A DNA stretch of 64,000 bases from NCBI GenBank assembly GCA_949051815.1, contig CARQVR010000010.1, forward strand, positions 5,510-69,509, written 5' to 3'. This DNA comes from an uncultured Lachnospiraceae bacterium (GTDB lineage Bacteria > Bacillota > Clostridia > Lachnospirales > Lachnospiraceae). The first letter of the stretch is position 1, and the number at the start of each line of letters is the position of its first letter. A model generated the notes under the pieces. That model made no database searches, was not told where the DNA came from, and was given only the letters and a program-made list of their open reading frames with translations. The translations under genes were made by a program, and so were the position numbers. Shown piece after piece: positions 51,284-60,670 of this stretch.

Positions 51284-52777
51284 ATGGGAAAACCGACAGG
51301 ATTTATGGAATATGCGCGCAGGGTTTCAAAGGACGTAAGCCCGAAGCAGCGCATTCAGAACTTTGACGAATTTCATGTGCACCTGACCATGGAGGAACAG
51401 CAGGAGCAGGGGGCGCGCTGTATGGACTGCGGCGTGCCGTTCTGCCAGTCCGGTATGACGCTTGGCGGCATGACCTCGGGGTGTCCCCTGCACAATCTGG
51501 TGCCGGAGTGGAACGATCTGGTTTATACGGGAAACTGGGAGCAGGCATACTACCGGCTGCATAAGACCAATAATTTCCCGGAATTTACGTCGAGGGTGTG
51601 CCCAGCGCTTTGCGAGGCGGCCTGCACCTGCGGCTTAAACGGCGATCCGGTTTCCACGAAGGAAAACGAGTACGCCATCATCGAAAACGCCTATGAGAAG
51701 GGGTATGCGTCGGCGAAGCCGCCCAAGGTGCGCACCGGCAAGAAGGTGGCGGTGGTGGGCAGCGGTCCCTCCGGGCTTGCGGTGGCGGACCAGCTCAACA
51801 AAAGGGGGCATCTGGTGACCGTGTTCGAGCGCGCCGACCGGATTGGCGGGCTTTTGATGTACGGCATTCCCAATATGAAGCTGGAGAAACACATTATCGA
51901 CCGCAAGATCAGGGTTATGGAGGAGGAGGGCGTGACCTTCGTGACAGGCTGCGATATCGGCAGGACGGTAAAGGCGGAGAAGCTGTTAAAGGAATTTGAC
52001 CGGGTGGTGCTCTGCTGCGGGTCTTCCCAGCCGCGGGACATCAGTGTGCCGGGCAGGGACGCCAAAGGCATTTACTTTGCGGTGGATTTTCTTTCGGCGA
52101 ACACGAAGAGCCTGTTGGATTCCGGCTTTGCGGATCAGAAGTATGCGGACACCAAAGATAAAAATGTAGTCATCATCGGCGGCGGCGATACCGGCAATGA
52201 CTGCGTGGGCACGGCCATCCGCCACGGGGCGAAGTCCGTGACGCAGATCGAGATGATGCCAAAGGCGCCTGATACGAGGGCGGACAGCAATCCATGGCCC
52301 CAGTGGCCCAAAGTCTGCAAGACCGATTACGGACAGGAGGAGGCCATCGCCGTTTACGGCCGTGATCCCAGGATTTACGAGTCCACGGTGAAGGAATTTG
52401 TCAAAGATAAAAACGGAAATCTGAAAGCGGTCAGGATTGTTTCGCTGACATGGGAGAAAGATGCCGGGACAGGGCGCATGATCAGTAAGGAAACCGTGGG
52501 ATCCGAAAAAACGCTGGATGCGGAGATCGTGCTGATCGCGGCGGGATTTCTGGGCAGCCAGAAATATGTGACGGACGCTTTTCACGTGGCGGTGGACGAC
52601 AGGACAAACGTGCGGACGGCGGCGGGAAGATTTGCGACCGGTGTGGACAGGGTGTTTACCGCAGGCGACATGCACACGGGGCAGTCCCTTGTGGTGAAGG
52701 CCATCCGTCAGGGCAGGGAGTGCGCCAGAGAGGTGGACGAGAGTCTGATGGGGTATACGAACCTGTATGTACAGTGA
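51284..52777 (+). CDS. gltD: Glutamate synthase, small subunit
   Basis: A 497-residue GOGAT beta subunit that passes electrons from NADPH via FAD and Fe-S clusters to GltB. N-terminal cysteines are in ARCMDCGVPFCQSG, GCPLHNLVPEWN and PALCEAACTCGLNG. The FAD site is VAVVGSGPSGLAVADQL, with FERADRIGGLLMYGIPNMKL. The NADPH site is NVVIIGGGDTGNDCVGTA. The ATG at 51284 is used because GGAGG lies before it. A strong terminator follows at 52881. Confidence 0.97.
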   Translation: MGKPTGFMEYARRVSKDVSPKQRIQNFDEFHVHLTMEEQQEQGARCMDCGVPFCQSGMTLGGMTSGCPLHNLVPEWNDLVYTGNWEQAYYRLHKTNNFPEFTSRVCPALCEAACTCGLNGDPVSTKENEYAIIENAYEKGYASAKPPKVRTGKKVAVVGSGPSGLAVADQLNKRGHLVTVFERADRIGGLLMYGIPNMKLEKHIIDRKIRVMEEEGVTFVTGCDIGRTVKAEKLLKEFDRVVLCCGSSQPRDISVPGRDAKGIYFAVDFLSANTKSLLDSGFADQKYADTKDKNVVIIGGGDTGNDCVGTAIRHGAKSVTQIEMMPKAPDTRADSNPWPQWPKVCKTDYGQEEAIAVYGRDPRIYESTVKEFVKDKNGNLKAVRIVSLTWEKDAGTGRMISKETVGSEKTLDAEIVLIAAGFLGSQKYVTDAFHVAVDDRTNVRTAAGRFATGVDRVFTAGDMHTGQSLVVKAIRQGRECAREVDESLMGYTNLYVQ

Positions 52778-52779
52778 CG

Positions 52780-52826
52780 GTTACTTTTCACACCGCGCCA
52801 TGCATTTGCTGCATGATGTCGGAGCC
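52780..52826. repeat. Dispersed repeat, copy B, reverse orientation
   Basis: GTTACTTTTCACACC... GATGTCGGAGCC is the reverse complement of 26488-26535 with few changes. It starts immediately after the gltD stop. The 52778-53089 gap contains this repeat, the gltD terminator and the structured element at 52917; no gene. Confidence 0.72.
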
Positions 52827-52880
52827 GGACACATCTTTGCGAAATTTTCCATAAAAAAGAGGAGTGAAATCTCAGGAAAG

Positions 52881-52916
52881 GAATGTTATACTAACCTTGT
52901 ATGACATTCTTTTTTT
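52881..52916 (+). terminator. Terminator of the gltBD transcript
   Basis: GAATGTTATAC pairs with GTATGACATTC and seven Ts follow. Confidence 0.85.
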
Positions 52917-53044
52917 GCGCGTATAAGCAGAGTCAGAAGACAGACGAAGGAAGCGCCATGCCGGCATGAGCGCGGACTTCGGAAGGCTTATGACGAGCAA
53001 CGCGAGTGAGAAATGCGAAGCATTTCGAGCCTGCTTATACGCGC
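52917..53044. repeat. Structured intergenic element, 14-bp perfect outer stem
   Basis: GCGCGTATAAGCAG (52917-52930) and CTGCTTATACGCGC (53031-53044) are exact reverse complements. The GAA-loop hairpin AAATGC-GAA-GCATTT (53011-53025) with CGAGC follows just before the 3' arm. It shares plan and core with 322-451, but the remaining interior differs. Confidence 0.8.
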
Positions 53045-53089
53045 GGCACGGGAAGAAACGATTATTTCAGTAAAAGGAAAGCAGAGCAG

Positions 53090-54706
53090 ATGAAGTTAAA
53101 GACCGGACACAGACAGAAACCGCAGCAGAATACGGAACAAACGGGAAAAAGGCGAAAGGCCCTGATTTTGTCGGCTATTGTCCTGACGCCCCTTCTTGGC
53201 CTGCTCGTGGTCTATATCGTGGGTCTTGGACGTTACCAGAGCTGTTTTTTAAACGGTACGCTGATAGACGAGATGGACGTGTCGGGCATGACGATTGCGG
53301 AGCTGGAGGAGCAGATCGGGAAGTACTCGCTGCGGGTGATAGAGCGTCAGGCTGACGGCACGACTCTGGAAGAGGAAATAGCGGGGAGCGAGATCGGGAT
53401 TTCCTATGTTTCCACAGAGCAGTTTCAGGCTGTTTTGCAGGGACAGAACCGTTATCTGTGGTTTTTGAAGCAGGATGCGGATTACAGGACGGATGCGCCG
53501 CCCCTGTATGAGGAGTCGGCGCTGGAAGAAAAGGTCGATTCGCTGCGGGGATTCCAAAAGGATTTTATCGAAGACCCTGCGGATGCGTACATAGCGGATT
53601 ATGTTCCGGGGAGCGGCTTTGAACTGGTAGCCGAAACCAGGGGAAACCGGCTGAACCGGGAAAAGACCATAGAGGCTGTCAAGGCGGCGGTGAGCGGACT
53701 GGAGAAGCAGGTAGACCTGGAGGCGGCAGGGTGTTATGAGGAACCGAAGGTGACTTCGGAGGATGCGGCTCTCAGGAAGACGTTTGAGAAGCTGCAAAAC
53801 TATGTGAATACTGCCGTTACTTATACATTTGGAACGGAGCGGGAAGTGCTGGACGCAGATACCGTTGCGGGCTGGATTGTGCAAAAGGGCAGTCAGGTAT
53901 CACTTGATCCGGAACTGGTCAAGGCGTATGTCAATTCTCTGCGGAAAAAATACGACACCATTTTTCATAAGAGACAGTTTATGACCAGCTATGGGGAGGA
54001 GGTCACGATTGATCTGGGCGACTACGGCTGGTGGATGGATGTGGGACAGGAGACACAGGAGCTGATCGGGCTGCTTGAGCGGGGAGAGGGCGGAGAGCGG
54101 ACGCCCGTCTACAGGCAGACGGCGGCTTCCTACGAAACGCCGGACTACGGGGATTCCTATGTGGAAATCAACCTGACGGCCCAGCACCTGTTTTTATACC
54201 AGAATGGGGAATGCGTTCTGGAATCGGACTTTGTGTCAGGCAATCCGGGCAGAGGAAACGCCACGCCGCCGGGGATTTACGGCATCACTTATAAGGAGCG
54301 CAACGCCACGTTAAACGGGGAGACTTACAGCACACCGGTGAACTTCTGGATGCCCTTTAACAATAATGTAGGTATGCACGACGCCACATGGAGAAGCGAG
54401 TTTGGCAGGAATATCTACATGACGAACGGTTCCCACGGCTGCGTCAATCTGCCCTATGCGGTGGCGCAGGAAATTTACGGTATGGTGGAGAAGAATACAC
54501 CGGTTATTTGTTATGATCTGCCGGGAACGGAGCCGGAGCCGCTGGAGGAGATACCGCTGGAACTGGAGCCGGTTCTGGCGACGCCCGAAGCGTTTGACTC
54601 TTTGCCGGAGATAGGACAGACGGAAGGGAGCCCGGCGGCTCCGCAGCCAGAGACGATATCTCAGCCGGAGCCGGTCCCGGAACAGCTTTCGCAGGAGGGG
54701 CAGTAA
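53090..54706 (+). CDS. L,D-transpeptidase (YkuD) with peptidoglycan-binding domain
   Basis: A 538-residue envelope enzyme that forms 3-3 crosslinks or attaches proteins in peptidoglycan. A basic N-terminus and one membrane helix (about 24-44) anchor it outside. A putative PG-binding-4 region follows (about 55-330). The YkuD domain (about 355-490) ends with the catalytic Cys in SHGCVNLPYAVAQ and His in the GMHDATW context. A Pro/Glu-rich tail of about 60 residues follows. The ATG at 53090 is chosen because upstream codons lie in the repeat. Confidence 0.9.
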   Translation: MKLKTGHRQKPQQNTEQTGKRRKALILSAIVLTPLLGLLVVYIVGLGRYQSCFLNGTLIDEMDVSGMTIAELEEQIGKYSLRVIERQADGTTLEEEIAGSEIGISYVSTEQFQAVLQGQNRYLWFLKQDADYRTDAPPLYEESALEEKVDSLRGFQKDFIEDPADAYIADYVPGSGFELVAETRGNRLNREKTIEAVKAAVSGLEKQVDLEAAGCYEEPKVTSEDAALRKTFEKLQNYVNTAVTYTFGTEREVLDADTVAGWIVQKGSQVSLDPELVKAYVNSLRKKYDTIFHKRQFMTSYGEEVTIDLGDYGWWMDVGQETQELIGLLERGEGGERTPVYRQTAASYETPDYGDSYVEINLTAQHLFLYQNGECVLESDFVSGNPGRGNATPPGIYGITYKERNATLNGETYSTPVNFWMPFNNNVGMHDATWRSEFGRNIYMTNGSHGCVNLPYAVAQEIYGMVEKNTPVICYDLPGTEPEPLEEIPLELEPVLATPEAFDSLPEIGQTEGSPAAPQPETISQPEPVPEQLSQEGQ

Positions 54707-54787
54707 AACGTAACACATTCTTGCATTTTTCCTTATATTTTTCATCCTATCTTATATTTTTCCCGTTTTTTTAGAACAGATCCTTCC

Positions 54788-54793
54788 TATAAT
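54788..54793 (+). promoter_or_regulatory. -10 box of the yesMN pair
   Basis: TATAAT, 19 nt before the ATG of the kinase; no clear -35. A direct repeat CTTATATTTTTC lies at 54730-54765. Confidence 0.45.
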
Positions 54794-54811
54794 AAAAGGG
54801 GAGGGTCTGCC

Positions 54812-56617
54812 ATGCGTGAAATCAGTTTTGACAGAAAGAGTATCAGGACACGTCTGATTATGGCTTTTGTTGTGACTTCCTTTCTGCCCATTGCTCTGGT
54901 AAATATCGTCGCTTACTATAATACGTCCAGACTGGTCAGGCAGAATGTGGAGAGCATGACGAACGCTAATCTGGAACAGATCAGGGTGGGTCTGGACGTC
55001 TGGCTGGATTCCTATGAGGATATCCTGTATCAGGTATATACGGACGATTATATTGTGGATCTGGTCGATCAGATTAACGCCGGGGAGGATGTGGCGAGCA
55101 ACAGGCAGATGCTGCGAAGAGCGCTGAGAGGAATGGTGTACACGAAGGACTATGTGAAATTCATTTCCGTCATGACAGACAGCGGGGAACTTGTATTTTA
55201 CAACCAGCTTACCTCGGCTACCACGCGCACTTCGTGGATGGACAGCATTTCCATGTCGCAGGAGGAGCTTTACCGTGAAATAAGCGCTGACAATATGTCT
55301 CACACGATTCCCACGGGCGATCAGGTCGTATTCGGGAGCAATTCCTGCTATTTATTTCATATGGGGCGGCGTATCATCGACTACCGGGATGTGGATAAAC
55401 GGTGCGGGATTGTACTTGTCAGCATAGACGAGAAATTGTTAGAAGAAATCTGTTCGAGTACGGAAAACGGACTGAACTTTATTGTGGACGGGGAAGGGAC
55501 GCTGATTTCCTGCGCCGGTTCCGACAAAGTGGGACAGCCGGTTTTCGGGAAAGAGGCAGACGGGGAAGAGAAGCGAAACGCCTATCGGCGGATTGCCAGA
55601 GAGACGGGGCTTTTAGGGGAGACGGCGCTTTCCATCTATTCGGTGCGCGATGAGAATACGGGATGGGAGATTGTCCGGGTAACCAGTCAGGAGGAACTGA
55701 TTCAGGCGCTCAGACAACAGCAGCAGCTCCGGATTTTCACAATTGTGTTGTCCCTGTGCACGGTGATGGCCATTATGTTCAGTCAGGTGACCAGAATGAC
55801 CGGTTCCATAAAGAGAGTGGTGGAAACGATGAGAAAAGCGGGCAAAGGGGATCTGAATATTCATGTGGACAAGGATCCCACACGGCCCACGGAGATCGAG
55901 GTGATTGCGGAGGAGTTTAACTCCATGATGGATAAGCTCAAGCAGTCTACGCAGAGGCAGAAGGATGCGGAGATTGCGGCGCTGGAAGCACAGATCAATC
56001 CGCATTTTCTCTACAATACGCTTGATACGATCAATTGGATGGCGATTGACAGGGATGAGTATGAGATCAGCAATATGATTGCGACGCTGGCCGGGATTCT
56101 GCGGTACGGCATTTCCGACAGCAACGGAGTCGTCAGGATTAAGGATGAGGCGGACTGGCTGAAACAGTATATTTTCTTACAGCAGACGAAGTTTAAAAAT
56201 TCGTTTGACTGTCATATCAATGTGGAGCCGGAGATTATGGGATTTTCCATTCATAAACTGCTTTTACAGCCCTTTATAGAGAATGCGATTCTGCACGGCT
56301 TCGAGGGGATAGACAGACCCCGCAGGCTGCAGGTGGATATGGGACGGGAAGGGGAGCGGATTTTCATACGGATTCAGGACAACGGCTGCGGAATGCCGGA
56401 TGAAATGGTGCGGGAGGTGAATGCCGGGATTTTTAAGAAGACGGATAACAAAAATCATATCGGGATGGAAAATGCCATCACAAGGATTCACATGTATTAC
56501 GGAGAGAGCGCGGAAGTCAGGATAGAAAGCGGCCTTGGGCAGGGAACGGCGGTGCGGATCCTGCTTCCCGTTGTGAAATCGTCTTTCGGGGAGGAAACGG
56601 AGGGAAGCAGAGGTTGA
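54812..56617 (+). CDS. Sensor histidine kinase, YesM family
   Basis: A 601-residue membrane kinase. Two helices (about 16-36 and 306-326) flank a roughly 270-residue extracellular sensor. A HAMP domain (about 327-380) follows. The his_kinase motif QINPHFLYNTLDTINWMAI carries His398. The ATPase has NAILHGF, DNGCGMP and GMENAITRIHMYYG. It pairs with the YesN regulator, whose start overlaps its stop. The downstream sugar ABC operon suggests it senses an extracellular saccharide. Confidence 0.93.
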   Translation: MREISFDRKSIRTRLIMAFVVTSFLPIALVNIVAYYNTSRLVRQNVESMTNANLEQIRVGLDVWLDSYEDILYQVYTDDYIVDLVDQINAGEDVASNRQMLRRALRGMVYTKDYVKFISVMTDSGELVFYNQLTSATTRTSWMDSISMSQEELYREISADNMSHTIPTGDQVVFGSNSCYLFHMGRRIIDYRDVDKRCGIVLVSIDEKLLEEICSSTENGLNFIVDGEGTLISCAGSDKVGQPVFGKEADGEEKRNAYRRIARETGLLGETALSIYSVRDENTGWEIVRVTSQEELIQALRQQQQLRIFTIVLSLCTVMAIMFSQVTRMTGSIKRVVETMRKAGKGDLNIHVDKDPTRPTEIEVIAEEFNSMMDKLKQSTQRQKDAEIAALEAQINPHFLYNTLDTINWMAIDRDEYEISNMIATLAGILRYGISDSNGVVRIKDEADWLKQYIFLQQTKFKNSFDCHINVEPEIMGFSIHKLLLQPFIENAILHGFEGIDRPRRLQVDMGREGERIFIRIQDNGCGMPDEMVREVNAGIFKKTDNKNHIGMENAITRIHMYYGESAEVRIESGLGQGTAVRILLPVVKSSFGEETEGSRG

Positions 56618-58146
56618 GAGCGGTAGTGGTGGAAGATGAAATTCTGATCAGGGAAGGGCTGTGCAGGCTGGTGCGCAAAATGTTTCCGGACATTACCATA
56701 GAGGGTGTTGCAGGGAACGGGCAGGAGGGTCTGCAGTGCATAGAAGCGTTCCGGCCGGACCTGGTCATAACCGATATTAAGATGCCGGTCATGGACGGGC
56801 TTGAGATGCTCGGAAAAGTGCAGGAAGCCGGTCTGTTTCCGAAGGTGATCGTCCTGACAGCCTACTCGGAGTTTGCTTATGCCAGACAGGCTGTGAAGCT
56901 TGGCGTGTGCGATTATATCATAAAGCCTGTGGTAGTGCCGGAGTTCGTGCAGACGATCCGGAAGATACAGAATCTCTATGAACAGGAGCAGAAAAGGACG
57001 CCGGAGACGATGGGGAGTCTGGAACATATCGTGTCCGGCCTGCTGTACGGGGTATCTGCTCTGGATGAACGAATAGAGGAATTTTTGGATAAGAAGTATC
57101 AGATCACAGAGGACACGCCGTTTATAGAACTGCTGATTTATATGGGCGACTGCTTTGAGACGGAGCGGGAGAGGAAGCGGCAGGAGATATGCCGGATTCT
57201 CGAGCGGAAGAACATCCGGTATTGTCTCGTGGATATGGAGTATGACAGGGTGGTTCTGGCCCTGCTCTATGGCTACGCCTCCAGACAGGAGACAGAGCGC
57301 TGGTATCAGAACCAGATTTTGTTCCAAAAAAGAGATAAGCGGGTGCGGCATATCAGCTATGGCATGGTGGAGGTTACAGGGGCCAAAGCGATCAGGGAGG
57401 GCTACCAGACGCTGCTTCCCTACATGGACTGGAATATCGTTCTGGGTGATGATGTGCTGATATCCTATCCCCGGATCGCGGATGTGCAGACGGAGATCTG
57501 TATCTATCCGGTGGAATTGGAAAACCAGATCAAGGCGGCGGTCTGCACCGGGGAGGAGGAGAAAATCCGCGGGATCACAGAGCGGTTTCACGCCTGTTTT
57601 CTGGACGGGAAGATGTATTCTCCAAGAGAGATCAAGGAATCGTACGTCCGCTTCCAGTGGGCGGTCTTAAACATTGCAAAGGAAGTGGGCGGCATAGACT
57701 ACCGGCAGGTGGATCAGAAAAAACTGCTGGATTGTATTATGGGGGCGAAGACGGAGGAAGAGCTGCACAGAAGCTTTGACGGACTGTTCGCACACATGAG
57801 CGCGCAGGAAAAGGGCGTGGAGGCGGTGAGTCTTGCGGTGAAAAAGACACAGAGCATGATCCATGAGTTTTATGCGGACGGCATCACCCTGAGCGAGATC
57901 GCGGACAGGCTGAATCTGACGCAGGAGTACCTGGGCAGTCAGTTTCATAAGGAAGTGGGGGAGAACTTTAGCACCTATATCCGCAATTACCGGCTCTCCA
58001 AGGCAAAGGAGCTGCTTATCGGCACCCAGCTTAAACAGTACGAGATCGCGGAGAAGGTGGGCTACGCCGACGCCAAGTATTTCGCAAGGGTGTTTAAGGA
58101 ATGCGTGGGGATGTCTCCGGCGGAGTACAGGAAGTCCAACCGGTAA
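56614..58146 (+). CDS. Response regulator, YesN/AraC family
   Basis: A 510-residue regulator. The receiver domain (1-120) has Asp54 in LVITDIKMPVMDG and the switch Lys in DYIIKPV. A central linker of about 280 residues follows. The C-terminal AraC double helix-turn-helix begins at ITLSEIADRLNLTQEYLGSQ and continues KQYEIAEKVGYADAKYFARV. The start is a TTG that overlaps the kinase TGA (4 bp), so the two are translationally coupled. It likely activates the adjacent ABC operon. Confidence 0.93.
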   Translation: MRAVVVEDEILIREGLCRLVRKMFPDITIEGVAGNGQEGLQCIEAFRPDLVITDIKMPVMDGLEMLGKVQEAGLFPKVIVLTAYSEFAYARQAVKLGVCDYIIKPVVVPEFVQTIRKIQNLYEQEQKRTPETMGSLEHIVSGLLYGVSALDERIEEFLDKKYQITEDTPFIELLIYMGDCFETERERKRQEICRILERKNIRYCLVDMEYDRVVLALLYGYASRQETERWYQNQILFQKRDKRVRHISYGMVEVTGAKAIREGYQTLLPYMDWNIVLGDDVLISYPRIADVQTEICIYPVELENQIKAAVCTGEEEKIRGITERFHACFLDGKMYSPREIKESYVRFQWAVLNIAKEVGGIDYRQVDQKKLLDCIMGAKTEEELHRSFDGLFAHMSAQEKGVEAVSLAVKKTQSMIHEFYADGITLSEIADRLNLTQEYLGSQFHKEVGENFSTYIRNYRLSKAKELLIGTQLKQYEIAEKVGYADAKYFARVFKECVGMSPAEYRKSNR

Positions 58147-58215
58147 CAGACGCTGTTGGGCATGAAACAGGTGCGTTCAGCTTAGATATTTCATCCTTTT
58201 TCATTTTTCTCCCGT

Positions 58216-58243
58216 TTGATGCGTTCCGAAAAGGCGGTATGAT
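58216..58243 (+). promoter_or_regulatory. Promoter of the second sugar ABC operon
   Basis: TTGATG (58216-58221), 16-nt spacer, TATGAT (58238-58243). Confidence 0.6.
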
Positions 58244-58258
58244 AAATCCATCAAATGA

Positions 58259-58274
58259 AAAACGGAAACGTTTT
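58259..58274. promoter_or_regulatory. LacI/CcpA-type operator
   Basis: AAAACG-GAAA-CGTTTT is an inverted repeat containing ACGGAAACGTT, the same core as the maltodextrin operator at 14774. It overlaps the expected 5' end of the mRNA. Confidence 0.6.
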
Positions 58275-58289
58275 GGAATGGAGGAAGGT

Positions 58290-59591
58290 ATGAAAAAGAA
58301 AAAATTGACGGCATTATTGACGGCTATGGCGATGATGACCGGCATTCTGTCAGGGTGTGGGTCGAAAGGCGCTGAGAGTACGCCTGCAAAAGATGCACCG
58401 GCGGCAGACGGGCCGGCTGCAGCGCAGGAGGATGCGGCGGCAGAGAGCGATAGCGGTACAGCTTCCGCCGGTGATGCGCAGCCGGTCACCATCTGGTATT
58501 ACTGGGAGAACGAGGGGCATCAGATGACCCTGGACCAGCTCATTCAGGAATACAACGGATCACAGAACCAGTACGCGGTTACCGCAAAGTATGTGCCTTT
58601 TGCGGATTTCAAGAAACAGCTTTCCATCGGCGCTTCCGCGGATGAGCTTCCCGATATTGCCATTCTGGATTCCCCGGATCACGCGTCTTATGTGGATATG
58701 GGTATTTTCGAGGATCTGACAGGCAAGTTTGATGTGAGTAACTATTATGAAGGAACCGTCAATTCCTGTACGGTAGACGGAAAACTTTACGGGGTGCCTT
58801 TCGGCGCGAACTGTCTCGCCCTGTATTACAATGAGGACATGCTGACGGCGGCTGGCGGCAGCGTTCCCACCACTTGGGATGAGCTGCTGGAGACGGCCAA
58901 GGCGCTGACTACGGACTCTGTGAGCGGGCTTGCATTTTGCAGTGTGCAGAATGAGGAGGGAACCTTCAACTTCGTTCCGTGGCTCTGGTCTACAGGCGCC
59001 ACCTCTTATGATATCAACAATGAGAACGGGATCCGCGCCCTTACCTATATTCAGAATCTGATCAAAGAGGGCGTGATGAGCAAGGAGTGCATCAACTGGA
59101 CACAGGGCGATGTGATGAATCAGTTTATCGCGGGCAACGTGGCGATGATGGTGAACGGCCCGTGGCAGATACCGACCATGCAGTCGGAGGCGCCGGACTT
59201 AAACTGGAAGGTGACGCTGATTCCACAGGATGCGCAGTACGCGTCGGTGCTCGGCGGTGAGAACTACGCGGTAGTGAACGGCAAAAATGTGGACGGCGCA
59301 CTGGATTTCCTCACCTATGCGACAAGCGGGGAGAAGGTGAAATTCATGATGGACCAGTTTGGTTATATCTCGGCGGATAAGACCATTGCCGAAAGCCAGT
59401 TCGCGGAGGATTCCCCGTACTATCCCTTCGTGGAGGAGCTGAATTACGCGATGCCAAGAGGGCCGCTTGCCGGGTGGCCGGGCGTATCCGACGCCATCTC
59501 TCTGGCGTTCAATCAGGTCATTACCGGAACTGCCACACCCGAAAACGCGGCGGCACAGGCACAGACAACGATTGACGGTATTGTAAAATAA
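58290..59591 (+). CDS. Extracellular solute-binding lipoprotein, sugar ABC transporter
   Basis: A 433-residue family 1 binding protein. The signal peptide ends in the lipobox LSGC (Cys23), and an Ala/Asp/Ser linker follows to about residue 65. The mature part has TIWYYWENEGHQMTLDQLIQ, VPFGANCLALYYNEDM and IAGNVAMMVNGPWQIPTMQ. The ATG at 58290 follows GGAGGAAGG. It probably binds an alpha-glucoside or related oligosaccharide that the GH31 enzyme at the operon end cleaves. A strong terminator follows, as in the first operon. Confidence 0.93.
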   Translation: MKKKKLTALLTAMAMMTGILSGCGSKGAESTPAKDAPAADGPAAAQEDAAAESDSGTASAGDAQPVTIWYYWENEGHQMTLDQLIQEYNGSQNQYAVTAKYVPFADFKKQLSIGASADELPDIAILDSPDHASYVDMGIFEDLTGKFDVSNYYEGTVNSCTVDGKLYGVPFGANCLALYYNEDMLTAAGGSVPTTWDELLETAKALTTDSVSGLAFCSVQNEEGTFNFVPWLWSTGATSYDINNENGIRALTYIQNLIKEGVMSKECINWTQGDVMNQFIAGNVAMMVNGPWQIPTMQSEAPDLNWKVTLIPQDAQYASVLGGENYAVVNGKNVDGALDFLTYATSGEKVKFMMDQFGYISADKTIAESQFAEDSPYYPFVEELNYAMPRGPLAGWPGVSDAISLAFNQVITGTATPENAAAQAQTTIDGIVK

Positions 59592-59603
59592 GACATAACA
59601 GCA

Positions 59604-59657
59604 CGCCGCCGCACAGAGTGTTACATATGCAGAATCTGTGCGGTGGCGGTTTTTTGT
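59604..59657 (+). terminator. Intercistronic terminator in the second ABC operon
   Basis: CCGCCGCACAGA pairs with TCTGTGCGGTGG and TTTTTTG follows. It occupies the same position as the terminator at 16273 in the first operon. Confidence 0.82.
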
Positions 59658-59704
59658 TCTATAAGGAAATTGCGACTGTGTAAACCATGCAAGGAGGTTT
59701 TTTC

Positions 59705-60604
59705 ATGGCAAAGATAAAAAAGTTTTTCCGCTACGAAAATGTGGGAATGCTGTTTGTCCTTCCCGCTTTTCTCTATATGCTTGCCTTTGTGGGATACCCG
59801 ATCATCCACAATATCATCTTAAGTTTTCAGGACGTCAATGCCGGGAATCTGGTGAAAGGAACGAGGAATTTCGTCCTGTTTGACAACTATCTGGAGCTGT
59901 TTGGGGACAGTGTGTTCACCACTTCCCTCTGGAATACCCTGCGGTTTACGGTTTCCTGTCTGGTATTTCAGTTTATCGCCGGTTTTGCACTGGCACTCTT
60001 TTTCAGTAAACGGTTTTCGCTCGCCAGGCCGGTGCGCGGCATCCTGCTGGTGCCGTGGATGATACCGATTACCGTCACGGCGCTGATGTTCAAGCTGCTG
60101 TTTGCAACAGATATCGGGATCATCAACTTTCTGTTAAGAAGCCTGCATCTGATAGACAAGAACATAGAATGGCTGACCACGCCGGGAACGGCCATGTTTG
60201 CCCTGATCTGCGCCAATGTATGGATCGGCATACCCTTTAACATGATTCTGATTTCCACGGGGCTTACCACCATTCCGAAAGAGCTGTACGAGAGCGCGTC
60301 CATAGACGGCGCGGGCAAGGTGCAGACGTTCCGGAGGATCACCCTGCCGCTTTTGAAGCCCACCATTGAGTCGGTGCTGATTCTGGGATTTATCTATACC
60401 TTTAAGGTGTATGATCTGGTTTACGTCATGACAAGCGGCGGACCGGTAAACGCTACGCACATGCTGTCCACTTATTCCTACAAACTGTCCTTTGAAATGT
60501 TTAAGTACAGTAAGGGGTCGGCTGCGGCCAACGTGCTGCTCGTGATCCTGCTGTTTGTGGGCGTCTTCTATATCAAGGCGACGACGGAAGGGGAAAATGA
60601 GTAA
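59705..60604 (+). CDS. Sugar ABC transporter permease (MalF type)
   Basis: A 299-residue permease with six membrane segments and the EAA loop YESASIDGAGKVQTFRRITL (about residues 197-216). The N-terminus is short and basic (MAKIKKFFRYENVGM). The ATG at 59705 is used because AAGGAGG lies 8 nt upstream. It pairs with the permease at 60671; no ATPase is encoded nearby. Confidence 0.93.
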   Translation: MAKIKKFFRYENVGMLFVLPAFLYMLAFVGYPIIHNIILSFQDVNAGNLVKGTRNFVLFDNYLELFGDSVFTTSLWNTLRFTVSCLVFQFIAGFALALFFSKRFSLARPVRGILLVPWMIPITVTALMFKLLFATDIGIINFLLRSLHLIDKNIEWLTTPGTAMFALICANVWIGIPFNMILISTGLTTIPKELYESASIDGAGKVQTFRRITLPLLKPTIESVLILGFIYTFKVYDLVYVMTSGGPVNATHMLSTYSYKLSFEMFKYSKGSAAANVLLVILLFVGVFYIKATTEGENE

Positions 60605-60670
60605 AAAGGGTGTGAAAACCTTATCTGAAATGAAAACCGAAACCGGAAACTCTGACAGGGAGGGAAAACA

